Origin: Anaerolineaceae bacterium
Lineage (GTDB): Bacteria; Chloroflexota; Anaerolineae; Aggregatilineales; Phototrophicaceae
Direction: 5' to 3'
Length of the DNA stretch: 64,000 nt
Assembly (NCBI GenBank): GCA_020634165.1
Contig: JACKCF010000005.1
Coordinates: 62,001-126,000 of the forward strand
Shown here: positions 40,640-49,182 of the stretch, one piece after another
How the letters are laid out: each line of letters starts with the position of its first letter
Numbering within the stretch: position 1 is the stretch's first letter
The notes under the pieces: model-generated
The model's input: the letters and a program-made list of their open reading frames with translations, nothing else
Databases searched by the model: none
What the model was told of the DNA's origin: nothing
Position numbers and translations under genes: made by a program

Positions 40640-40949
40640 AGGGTCTCCTCAATATAGTGAATCAAACAGTGTTGTGTGAAACTATGAAGTTGCCAACAAT
40701 GCGAACTTTTGTTCTATTCACAAAGATACAGCATTTACTATCAAAAATCAAGCAAATTGCTATGAAATTCCTGTTAAGATCGTGAAATTGCCATTTTAGG
40801 TACCCCGAAACAGCCAATAAGCCCCGATTTAGTCGGACCAAAGTCCTGGCCAATTGTGACGGAACCGTCACAGACACCTCGTATTTGCGTCGCAATCGCT
40901 TGCTAGCCTGTAGATGTCAGGGCCAACCGATCAAGGAGGCAAGCATTCG
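40640..40949. other. Divergent intergenic region between VOC and DUF1800 genes
   Basis: About 310 bp, AT-rich in its first half, with no credible gene: the 77-residue reverse frame lacks a ribosome-binding site. It contains the perfect 18-bp palindrome at 40855-40872 and, right before the DUF1800 ATG, the RBS AAGGAGG. Confidence 0.6.
40855..40872. promoter_or_regulatory. Perfect palindrome TGTGACGG-AA-CCGTCACA
   Basis: Eight-base arms with a two-base spacer. The ends read TGTGA and TCACA like a CRP/FNR site, but the internal distance is 8 rather than 6, so it is not a standard CRP box. It lies 77 nt before the DUF1800 ATG, a likely regulator site for that operon. Confidence 0.5.
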
Positions 40950-42428
40950 ATGACTGTATCCAGACGTCATTTTTTACAGGCGATAAGCATCGCCGCCGCC
41001 GGAGCAACCATGCTGCAATGGGGGGCACCAGGCGTGCAGGCCCAGGCCGCAACCAGCGACCCCAATCTGCACCTGCTCAACCGACTGACTTATGGACCCA
41101 GGCCGGAGGACGTCGCCCGTATCCATGCCATCGGCTATGAAGCTTTCCTCGATGAGCAGCTCAACCCCGAACAGATCGACGACAGCCACATGGATTCGAT
41201 TCTGCTGCCATTCGGCCTGCTCAAGCTCGACCGCCATGCACTCTATGGGCTGGACGATGCCTATTTCCGGTCCTATCAGGCGCTTATCGGCGCGATGATT
41301 AGCCGAGCGGTATACAGCAAACGGCAACTGCTGGAGCGCATGGTCGAGTTCTGGGCGGATCATTTCAACGTCGCCGGGGATGACAGCAAGCCGGATCAGG
41401 TCAGCTATCAGCGCGATGCGATTCGCGCCAATGCGCTCGGCAATTTTCGGGCATTGGTGCTGGCGACGGCACGGCATCCGGCCATGCTCTACTATCTGGA
41501 CAATGCCTACAACATCGCCGAGCATCCTAACGAAAATTATGCCCGTGAACTGCTAGAACTGCATACGATGGGTGTCGATGGCGGCTACACCGAGGAGGAT
41601 GTCAAAAACGTGGCGCGCGCCTTCACTGGCTGGACTGTGCATGACAGCACCGCCGATGGTTTTTACTTCGATAAAGACAATCATGATACCGCCGCCAAGA
41701 CCATCCTGGGCCATGCCCTGCCCACAGATCGCGGCATAGAAGACGGCCTGCACGTGATCGGCCTCATCTGCGCCCATCCTTCGACAGCGCAGTTCATCAG
41801 CCGCAAATTGTGTGTGCGCTTCGTCAGCGACGACCCGCCGCAAAGCCTCGTGGACAGTACCGCTGCCGTTTTCCAGCAAAACCAGGGCGAAATCAAGCCC
41901 GTGCTGCGCCATATCTTCCTATCCTCAGAATTCCAGGCATCTGTCGGGCAAAAACTGCGCCGCCCGCTGGATTTCTTCATCGGGGTCTTACGCGCCACAG
42001 GCACGCAAATCCATGAGTTCTGGCGCTTCGAGGAAACCCTGCAAGCCCTGGGGCAGGTTCCCTATAACTGGCTGCCCCCCAATGGCTACCCCGATGTCGC
42101 CGGAGCGTGGATGTCCAGCAATGGGCTGCTCACCCGCTGGAATGTCGCTATGCAGCTCACCCATGATGCGGCCAGCCTGGAATATCAGCCGCTGACGACG
42201 GACCTGCTGAACCGCATTGGCCAGCCGCAGACGGTCGGCCCGTTGGTAGGTGCGGTCGCCGAGCAGGTATTCGGCGCACCACTGCCGCCGGAACAAAACG
42301 CTGAATTCATTGCCTACGCCGCTGACGGCGGTGATGCCAACACTCCCGCCGATGGCTACCTCATCAGCCGGAAAGCCGCCACGCTCTTTGGCCTGATGCT
42401 GTCCTCGCCGCTGTATCAATGGCGCTAG
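40950..42428 (+). CDS. DUF1800 family protein with Tat signal
   Basis: A 492-residue protein starting with a twin-arginine signal (SRRHFLQ at residues 4-10, hydrophobic core, AQA cleavage). The DUF1800 body is recognisable: LNRLTYGPRPEDVARIHAIGYEAFLDEQLNPEQID, VEFWADHFNV, HPAMLYYLDNAYNI, NYARELLELHTMGVDGGYTEEDVKNVARAFTGW, and PPNGYPDVAGAWMSSNGLLTRWNVA. DUF1800 genes almost always pair with DUF1501 genes, as here (42673). The function is unknown; extracellular folded redox or metal enzymes are suspected because of Tat export. A strong AAGGAGG lies before the ATG at 40950. Confidence 0.92.
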   Translation: MTVSRRHFLQAISIAAAGATMLQWGAPGVQAQAATSDPNLHLLNRLTYGPRPEDVARIHAIGYEAFLDEQLNPEQIDDSHMDSILLPFGLLKLDRHALYGLDDAYFRSYQALIGAMISRAVYSKRQLLERMVEFWADHFNVAGDDSKPDQVSYQRDAIRANALGNFRALVLATARHPAMLYYLDNAYNIAEHPNENYARELLELHTMGVDGGYTEEDVKNVARAFTGWTVHDSTADGFYFDKDNHDTAAKTILGHALPTDRGIEDGLHVIGLICAHPSTAQFISRKLCVRFVSDDPPQSLVDSTAAVFQQNQGEIKPVLRHIFLSSEFQASVGQKLRRPLDFFIGVLRATGTQIHEFWRFEETLQALGQVPYNWLPPNGYPDVAGAWMSSNGLLTRWNVAMQLTHDAASLEYQPLTTDLLNRIGQPQTVGPLVGAVAEQVFGAPLPPEQNAEFIAYAADGGDANTPADGYLISRKAATLFGLMLSSPLYQWR

Positions 42429-42495
42429 CAGGGAGTGACCAAAATGACCATCTTCAGCATCTCATTTGACGAACACTTTCATGTCTCATCAAGAA

Positions 42496-42604
42496 CCTCA
42501 CCCCTGTTTCCCCTCTCCATGATGGAATGGGACATCAAGCTACAGCCAGGTCAGCCAAAAAAGCATCCTTCCACCTCACGGACGAAGGACCGAGGAAGGG
42601 GGTC
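42496..42604. repeat. 109-bp family A palindromic repeat between DUF1800 and DUF1501 genes
   Basis: Starts CCTCACCCC and ends 'gaaggaccgaggaagggggtc', matching the right half of 26916-27031 almost base for base ('gcatccttcc.cctcacgg'); the middle is diverged. Like that copy it separates two cotranscribed genes. Confidence 0.75.
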
Positions 42605-42672
42605 GCCTGGACCGAACCAGAATGCGGCCCACAGAAATCGACTGAAACCAACAAATGACAGGAGCAAGCCCC

Positions 42673-43938
42673 ATGCTGAACAATCTCACTCGCCGCGACA
42701 TGCTGAAAAAGCTGGGAACCATCGGTGCGGTCGGTGTCACCAGTGCCCTCTTGCCCAGTTGGATGCCCAAACTGGCCTTCGCCCAGGAGGGACAAAACCC
42801 GTCAGGTGATGTGCTGGTCTGTATCTTCCTGCGTGGGGGCATGGATGGCCTGAGCGCGGTCGTTCCCTTTGGCGATGGCGCGCACTATTATGACGTCCGC
42901 CCCACCATCGCGATTGCCGAACCAGGACGCAGCGATCAAAGCGCCGTTGACCTCGATGGGCAGTTCGGGCTGCATCCGGCACTGCGCCCCTTGAAAGATA
43001 TTTACGACAACGGCGACTTCGCCATCGTGCATGCCACAGGGTCCACTGACGAAACCCGCTCGCACTTCGACGCGATGATGTTCATGGAATACGGCACCCC
43101 TGGCGACAAAACCACCGAAAGCGGCTGGCTGGCGCGGCACCTGCAATCGACCGCCTACCGGAGCAACTCGCCATTCCGCGCGATTGGCATGGGGGCCATG
43201 CTGCCGGCTTCCTTGCGCGGTCCGGTCGATGCCCTGGCGCTCAAGTCCATTGTGGACTATCACCTGGCAGGCCGCGAAGACGAGATGCGCCGTATGCAGG
43301 ATGCCCTGGCGCGCCTGTATGTCATCGACAACCCGCAGCGGATTGACCAGCACCAGGCCAAACTGGTATTCGACACAATCGAGCAGATGAAGGCCATCAA
43401 TGCCCTCGGCTATACCCCCGCCAACAATGCCGCCTACCCCGACGATGAATTCGGCATGGGGCTAAAGCAGGTGGCCCAGCTCATCAAGGCTGATGTCGGC
43501 CTGGAGATCGCCTGCATTGACCTGGGCGGCTGGGACACGCATGAAGCCCAGGGCACGCTCGATGGTGAGTTCAACGGCCTGATGACCACGCTCGGCCAGG
43601 GATTGAGTGCTCTATATACCGACCTCGGCAGTTACAACCAGCGCGTCACAGTCGCCACCATGAGCGAATTTGGCCGCCGAGTGGAAGAAAATGCCAGCTA
43701 CGGCACCGATCATGGGCATGGTAACGTCATGTTCGTGATGGGCGGCAGCGTCAACGGTGGCCGTGTCTATGCCGATTGGCCGACACTCGCCCCCTCAGCC
43801 TTAGCTGATGGCGACCTGGCGATTACGACCGATTATCGCAATGTCCTGGCGGAGATCATCAGCAAGCGCCTGAAAAACGACGACCTCGGCTACATCTTCC
43901 CCAACCATACCGTCAATCCACTCGGCATCGTCCGCTAA
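42673..43938 (+). CDS. DUF1501 domain-containing protein with Tat signal
   Basis: A 421-residue protein with a twin-arginine motif (TRRDML, residues 6-11) and signal region ending AFAQ. The DUF1501 body (LVCIFLRGGMDGLSAVVPFGDGAHYYDVRPTIAI; FGLHPALRPLKDIYDNGDFAIVHATGSTDETRSHFDAM; CIDLGGWDTHEAQG; YATMSEFGRRVEENASYGTDHGHGNVMFVMGG) belongs to the alkaline-phosphatase/sulfatase-like superfamily; the DGHGN-like DHGHGN and GWDTH histidines probably bind metal. AGGAGC precedes the ATG. It follows DUF1800 after a palindromic repeat and is followed 12 nt later by a secreted protein gene. Confidence 0.93.
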   Translation: MLNNLTRRDMLKKLGTIGAVGVTSALLPSWMPKLAFAQEGQNPSGDVLVCIFLRGGMDGLSAVVPFGDGAHYYDVRPTIAIAEPGRSDQSAVDLDGQFGLHPALRPLKDIYDNGDFAIVHATGSTDETRSHFDAMMFMEYGTPGDKTTESGWLARHLQSTAYRSNSPFRAIGMGAMLPASLRGPVDALALKSIVDYHLAGREDEMRRMQDALARLYVIDNPQRIDQHQAKLVFDTIEQMKAINALGYTPANNAAYPDDEFGMGLKQVAQLIKADVGLEIACIDLGGWDTHEAQGTLDGEFNGLMTTLGQGLSALYTDLGSYNQRVTVATMSEFGRRVEENASYGTDHGHGNVMFVMGGSVNGGRVYADWPTLAPSALADGDLAITTDYRNVLAEIISKRLKNDDLGYIFPNHTVNPLGIVR

Positions 43939-43950
43939 GGAGCGTGAACC

Positions 43951-44727
43951 ATGCATATCAAACGCGCGTTACGATTTTTAGCTCTGCTCAGTTTGCTGCT
44001 GATCGTCGCTATTGGCACCCAGGCCCAGGAATATGAGCAGTTACAGAAGCAGGCGATAATGTTAGCGATGACCCAGGACGATTTCGTCGATTTTCTGGAA
44101 GGCGTCAACTGGGAGGCGAATGCCTACCCCAATGACGACAGCGAATATGCCTGGACAGTCGAGTTCTTCGATATGGGTGAAAGCGGCGATGACTGGGATT
44201 GGATGGGTTACGTCGTGGTCGATATCCACACAGGCAATATCTATGAAGCCTATGCCGCCCGACCCAAATCCGATGAAGAAGTTGCCGCGATGGAGCCGCG
44301 TCTGCTGGACTTTGTGCTGAATGATGCAGCGATTCTGGCCTCGCTGGAAAACCCCGATGAATGGGGCCATTGGGTCGGCTATGATCGCTGGGAAAGCGTC
44401 TGGAATATCGGCTTCTATCGCGGGCTGGATGCCATCGCCGCCACCATCCGCCACGATGAGGAATTCGACACGCTGACAATCGAGGATATTTACGATCCGA
44501 ATGCGCTCGATGAGATGCAGCAGACTGAAAACGACCGTGCCAATGCCATCAGTCTGGCGTATGAGGCACAAGACATCTGGCAGTATCTGGAAGGTCATGA
44601 TGAGTGGTACACATATGCCCAGCCACAGGGCGATGGCATATGGAGCGTCACTTTTTCCAGTGATGACCAGCCGCTTTTCTATGCTCTGGTGAACATCAAC
44701 GAGTGGCAGATACTGGAAATTCGCTAG
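43951..44727 (+). CDS. Secreted hypothetical protein
   Basis: A 258-residue protein with a Sec signal peptide (MHIKRALRFLALLSLLLIVAIGTQA, cleavage after QAQ). The mature part is acidic and aromatic-rich, with two roughly repeated halves: FLEGVNWEANAYPNDDSEYAWTVEFFDMG...YVVVDIHTGNIYEAYAARP and YLEGHDEWYTYAQPQGDGIWSVTFSSDDQPLFYALVNINEWQILEIR, both PepSY-like in alternation of strands. It starts 12 nt after the DUF1501 stop with AAGGAG, so it belongs to the same operon. Function unknown. Confidence 0.78.
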   Translation: MHIKRALRFLALLSLLLIVAIGTQAQEYEQLQKQAIMLAMTQDDFVDFLEGVNWEANAYPNDDSEYAWTVEFFDMGESGDDWDWMGYVVVDIHTGNIYEAYAARPKSDEEVAAMEPRLLDFVLNDAAILASLENPDEWGHWVGYDRWESVWNIGFYRGLDAIAATIRHDEEFDTLTIEDIYDPNALDEMQQTENDRANAISLAYEAQDIWQYLEGHDEWYTYAQPQGDGIWSVTFSSDDQPLFYALVNINEWQILEIR

Positions 44728-44750
44728 TAAAAACCCCTACCCCACATTCT

Positions 44751-44775
44751 GGCCGTCTGGAAAAGGCGGCCTTTT
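44751..44775 (+). terminator. Terminator after the DUF1800/DUF1501 operon
   Basis: GGCCGTCT and AGGCGGCC form an 8-bp stem with one G-T pair around GGAAA, followed by TTTTGG. It lies 24 nt past the stop of the secreted protein gene. Confidence 0.65.
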
Positions 44776-44902
44776 GGCGTAATTTCGCTAGAAATCGTAA
44801 GGAAATAGTACGAAAACATTATCTGTACAGTCCCCATTACTCCCCTACAATGGGGATGAACTTTGTACAGGAACGGCTTTGGCCGCAGGACGACGCGATT
44901 TG

Positions 44903-47900
44903 ATGAGGCAAACAGTACGTATCCGCTGGCTGCTGGCAGGCATGTTCGCCACCCTGGTGGTGATCGCCACTGGCATTGCCATATGGGCAGTACAACCCAG
45001 CCAATCGCCGCCGCTGCCGACGCAAGCCGTTCTGGGGATCGACCCGTCTTCGTCAACGTCCGATAACACAGCAACCACTTCCAGACCGGTCATGCTGCCA
45101 GGTGGTATCGTTTACTATGGCAGTCTGCCGATTAACGGCCTGCTCCCAGCAGGGGATGACGCGGTACACGGCATCGCCCTGGCAGGCACCATTTCTGCGT
45201 CAACACCGATTGGTCCGCTGACCACTGCAACCGTCGAGGAAACTGAAGATACGGAAGACACGGAAGCGAACGACGTTTCAGCACAGAACAGCGAAGCCAA
45301 CGGAGAAGCCTCCGAGAACAATAGCCGCCCTCCGATTTCTGCTGAACAGGCCACTTTAGATGCGGAGTTCGAGGCGGGGAGTCAGACCCAGTCGGCCATG
45401 TTTGTGACATCGCCACCACAGGCCACAGCCGATAAGCCCGAACAACCGCCAGGAACGCTGCCCGTTCAGTTGACGCCGACGCCAACCGCCACCGCCGAGC
45501 GCACCCGCGTCCAGATCAATCTGACACCGCAGGCCACCAACACGCCCCAACCGACGCGCACACCCTGGCCAACATCCACGCCACTGCCGACGATTGCGGC
45601 TTCTGTCACCGAGTTATATGTCGATGCCAGCTACAGCGGACCACAAACAGGCACCGCTGCTCAGCCCTTCCGTACCATTCAGCAGGCGATTACATCGGCC
45701 AACAACGGCGTCACGATTCATATTCAGGCGGGTGTCTATACCGAAGCGCTCAATTTACAAAGCAAGCGTCTGACGCTGACAGGCGTCACGGGCGACCCAT
45801 CCCAGGTGGTCATCGCCGGACTAGGATTGGGCAACCCGATTGTGCAGATCGGCGGAGAAACACAGTCGATTGCCTACGTCACGCTGCGCGGCCTGCGCGG
45901 CCTGAACACAGGCGTCCTCATCGAGGGCAGCGGCACACAAAGCTTTACCAGCCTGATGTTTGAGAATCTCGAATATGGCATTGTGCAGCGCGGTACTGGC
46001 AGCGTCCGGCTCAGCCACAGCATGCTGGTCTATGCCCATCACGCCATTCGTGTGGAATCCGCAGCGGCGCAGTTTGAGTCGTTCAACAACCTGATTCTGC
46101 ACAGTGCGCGCGGCATTTACGCCCAGGGAACAGCGCGTATCTTCAACAATACGATTGCCGAAACGCACCGCGCCGTCGAATTCGCAGGCAGTTCCGGCAC
46201 CATGCGCCACACCATTTTATGGGCCAACAAGGACGACCTGGCGTTGGGTGGTGGCAGCTATAGCATTCAGGCCAACATCGTTGAGAGTGGCGAAGGCGGC
46301 CAACCCAACACCGACCCGATGTTCACACGTGGCAGCAACGGCGTTTATTACCTGCTCCCTGGCAGTCCGGCTGTTAACGCGGGTGTCGATCAGGCGGCCA
46401 ATCTGGGTTTTGGCACACGCACTACCAGCACAACCGGCAGCGCCGATACCGGCATGGTTGATCTTGGTTTCCATTATGATGCCGTGATGCGCTTCATCCA
46501 CCAGCCACGCCAGATTTACGTCGATGGCAGCAATACCGGTTTCCAGGATGGCACCATCAGCCGCCCCTGGCGCACCATTCGGTCGGCGCTGGATATGACG
46601 CGGCTTGGACGCAGCGGCGATGTGATCCTGGTGGCCGCCGGAACCTACACTGAAAACCTGACCATCAGCAAGCGTGATATCGTGCTGCGCAGCCAGGGCG
46701 ATCCGGCAGCAACCATTCTCGATGGAAATAACAGCGGCGCGGTCATTACGCTGCAAGCCAGCGAAACGGTCATCGAGGGCTTTACGATCCAGCATGGCAC
46801 CAGCGCCAACGGCGGCGCGGTTAACATCACCACGACTGACAGCCTCAACATCCGGCGCGCGATCCTGCGTGGGAACATCATCGCCAATAACACAGCCACC
46901 AGTTCCGGCGGCGCCATCTTCGCTGAAAACGCGCAGCCGCTCATCGATCGCAATATCCTGCGCCAGAATACCGCCACGCAGGGCAGCGCCATCACTCTGC
47001 GCAACGCCGATGGCGCGACCGTTCGCAACAATTTGCTGCTGAATAATACAGGCAGCTATGCCCTAAACCTACTTAGCAGCAGTGATGCCATTCTCACGGC
47101 GTTCAATACGTTCTACGGCAACAGCGGCGGCATCCGCAACCAGGGCGGCGTCAATATCGTCGAAGCCAATATCCTGTGGGGCAACAACAACGCCAACTGG
47201 CAGGATACGGGCGCAACCGCCACACTGACCGACAATCTGGTGGATGCCCTACCCGCCAGCCAGATCATCAGCGCGCAGTCACCCTTTGTCAACGCGGCCC
47301 AGGGCAATTTCAATCTGGCACCGAGTTCAATCGCGATTGATGCCGCCCTCAACGTCAGCGACTACCCCGTTGATGACTTTTCTGGCGCACCGCGTCCGCA
47401 GGATGGCGATGGCGACAGCAGTCTGGCGGCTGACATCGGTGCCTATGAATCGCCATCAACGATGGTCGTCATCATTGGCGACCCGAACGCTATCTACGTC
47501 GATGGCAGTGCATCCTCCGGCGGCGATGGCAGCATTGGCTCACCTTATAACACCATTTCGATGGCGCTGGTCAATGCGGTCAACGGCGATACGATCCGCG
47601 TACTATCGGGCGTGTATCAGGAACCCGTCATCATTGCCAAATCCGTCACCCTGATCGCGGAGGGTGCTGGCGCGATCATTCAGAACCAGCAGACTGCCGT
47701 GCGTGTCACAGTGGCCGATGTCACGGTCAAAGGCTTTACGCTCCAGAATAACGAGGTTGGCCTCCAGGCGAACACTGTCAACAATCTGGTGGTGGTCAAC
47801 AACCTGTTCCAGCAGAACGGCACCGCCCTGCGCATCGAGCAGAGCACAGCACTCGTTGCCAACAATATCATTCGCGAGAACACGGGCAACGTCGCGGGCA

Positions 47901-48613
47901 TTTACGCCGCAGGCAACGTCACAATCGCCTTCAACACGCTGATCGACAACGTGGTCAGCGCCAGTTGCACGACCGTGTGTGTCGGTGGCATTTACGCTCA
48001 TAATGCCACTGTCACGGTGGAAGGCAATATTCTGTGGAACAACGGCAGCGAAATTGTCGTAGGGTCCGGTACGCCGACCGTCCGCGCCAATTTGATTGAT
48101 GACACAACCTATGCTGGCCAGAACAACAACCTCAACCTGATGCCGCTGTTCAGCGATACGGGCACACTGCGCCCTGGTGGCGGCTCACCCGTGATCGACG
48201 CCGTGCCGCTGGAAATTGGCGTGAGTTATCTGGCGATGATCGACCGCGACCGACTGGGCACCCTTCGTCCAATGGATGGCAACACCGATGGCCGCATTGC
48301 GCTCGATATGGGCGCGCTGGAAGCTCTACCCCAGACCAGTCTGCTCAACGTTGAGCCAACACCAACAGCCAATGCGCCTGTCTCGACACCTGTTGTGATT
48401 CCGACGCAGACAGCGACCAGCAGCAGCTCACCAACCGCCACATCACAGCCGACGCTTACGCTAACGCCTACATTCCCGCCTGCGTCGGCGACGGCGACAA
48501 GCGCAGCAACGGCGGTGCCAACAAACGCACCGAGTGCCACGCCGCTGCCCTCTGCCACACTGGTCCCGACAGCGACACCCAGCCCGCTGCCCTCGCCGAC
48601 CGCGCAGCCTTAG
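44903..48613 (+). CDS. Large surface protein with three right-handed beta-helix modules
   Basis: A 1236-residue protein with an N-terminal signal-anchor (RWLLAGMFATLVVIATGIAIWAV), then a long low-complexity region with repeated TPTPT-like runs (about residues 120-235), then three consecutive beta-helix modules each opening with a Y-V-D-(A/G)-S segment: LYVDASYSGPQTGTAAQPFRTI, IYVDGSNTGFQDGTISRPWRTI and IYVDGSASSGGDGSIGSPYNTI. Each is followed by I-x-V-x-x-G-x-Y-x-E and strings of N-N-x-I turns, a pectin-lyase/DUF1565 fold. It ends with a Ser/Thr/Pro-rich tail. It is likely an envelope-anchored glycan-binding or -degrading protein; no catalytic residues are evident. Start ATG at 44903 (MRQTVRIR). 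Confidence 0.85.
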   Translation: MRQTVRIRWLLAGMFATLVVIATGIAIWAVQPSQSPPLPTQAVLGIDPSSSTSDNTATTSRPVMLPGGIVYYGSLPINGLLPAGDDAVHGIALAGTISASTPIGPLTTATVEETEDTEDTEANDVSAQNSEANGEASENNSRPPISAEQATLDAEFEAGSQTQSAMFVTSPPQATADKPEQPPGTLPVQLTPTPTATAERTRVQINLTPQATNTPQPTRTPWPTSTPLPTIAASVTELYVDASYSGPQTGTAAQPFRTIQQAITSANNGVTIHIQAGVYTEALNLQSKRLTLTGVTGDPSQVVIAGLGLGNPIVQIGGETQSIAYVTLRGLRGLNTGVLIEGSGTQSFTSLMFENLEYGIVQRGTGSVRLSHSMLVYAHHAIRVESAAAQFESFNNLILHSARGIYAQGTARIFNNTIAETHRAVEFAGSSGTMRHTILWANKDDLALGGGSYSIQANIVESGEGGQPNTDPMFTRGSNGVYYLLPGSPAVNAGVDQAANLGFGTRTTSTTGSADTGMVDLGFHYDAVMRFIHQPRQIYVDGSNTGFQDGTISRPWRTIRSALDMTRLGRSGDVILVAAGTYTENLTISKRDIVLRSQGDPAATILDGNNSGAVITLQASETVIEGFTIQHGTSANGGAVNITTTDSLNIRRAILRGNIIANNTATSSGGAIFAENAQPLIDRNILRQNTATQGSAITLRNADGATVRNNLLLNNTGSYALNLLSSSDAILTAFNTFYGNSGGIRNQGGVNIVEANILWGNNNANWQDTGATATLTDNLVDALPASQIISAQSPFVNAAQGNFNLAPSSIAIDAALNVSDYPVDDFSGAPRPQDGDGDSSLAADIGAYESPSTMVVIIGDPNAIYVDGSASSGGDGSIGSPYNTISMALVNAVNGDTIRVLSGVYQEPVIIAKSVTLIAEGAGAIIQNQQTAVRVTVADVTVKGFTLQNNEVGLQANTVNNLVVVNNLFQQNGTALRIEQSTALVANNIIRENTGNVAGIYAAGNVTIAFNTLIDNVVSASCTTVCVGGIYAHNATVTVEGNILWNNGSEIVVGSGTPTVRANLIDDTTYAGQNNNLNLMPLFSDTGTLRPGGGSPVIDAVPLEIGVSYLAMIDRDRLGTLRPMDGNTDGRIALDMGALEALPQTSLLNVEPTPTANAPVSTPVVIPTQTATSSSSPTATSQPTLTLTPTFPPASATATSAATAVPTNAPSATPLPSATLVPTATPSPLPSPTAQP

Positions 48614-48715
48614 CGTTTGGTCAGTGGGCCATGCCAGACTCGCACCGTGCGGTGCGGTTGTGGTAAGATGTCGCAACGTTGTCAGTCCATTGCTGGTTGA
48701 GGAGTTCCGTTCATC

Positions 48716-49084
48716 ATGCAGTCAGCCACCCCTGTTGGTGATGTCACACCAGTTGATGCCACCGCATCTGTCCCCGAAAAACAGAAAAAGACCAAGACCG
48801 CTGAACGCGCGTTCAGCCTGTCACTGCTGTTTTCCGGTGTTCGCTGCATTATTCAGTATGTAATGCTGCCATTTATTCTGCCGATCATCGGCATTGCGGG
48901 TGATTTTTCGGTGGTTATCAGCCTGATTATCAACACGATGGCACTGGCAGGCATCATCTACAGCCTGCGGACCTTCTTCAAGGTCAACTACCGCCACAAG
49001 TGGCGTTATGTGCCTGTCGCCACTGTCGCGATCATCCTGCTGGTATCATTCACTCTTCTCGACATTGTTGAAATCTACCGTTAG
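48716..49084 (+). CDS. Small membrane protein
   Basis: A 122-residue protein: about 32 polar residues (MQSATPVGDVTPVDATASV.. KKTKTAER) and then three to four helices (AFSLSLLFSGVRCIIQYVMLPFILPIIGIAG; VVISLIINTMALAGIIYSL; VPVATVAIILLVSFTLL). GAGGAG lies about 11 nt before the ATG. No family recognised. It lies between the beta-helix gene and the glycan operon and could belong to either. Confidence 0.72.
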   Translation: MQSATPVGDVTPVDATASVPEKQKKTKTAERAFSLSLLFSGVRCIIQYVMLPFILPIIGIAGDFSVVISLIINTMALAGIIYSLRTFFKVNYRHKWRYVPVATVAIILLVSFTLLDIVEIYR

Positions 49085-49182
49085 TCATCGCGCTTTGATG
49101 AATAGCCCTATTGTGTGTATACTCGCACAGGCTTGTTCACCACGCACATTTATTCTCCAGCCTGACTCTGGGATTTGTACGC

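Noticed and set aside
40662..40895. A 77-residue minus-strand frame in the DUF1800 upstream region
   Set aside because: It has no RBS, sits in AT-rich promoter sequence and overlaps the 18-bp palindrome.
48641..48656. A CGCACC/GGTGCG hairpin after the beta-helix gene
   Set aside because: The 6-bp stem has no U-tract and sits where the next gene's promoter is expected, so I do not call it a terminator.
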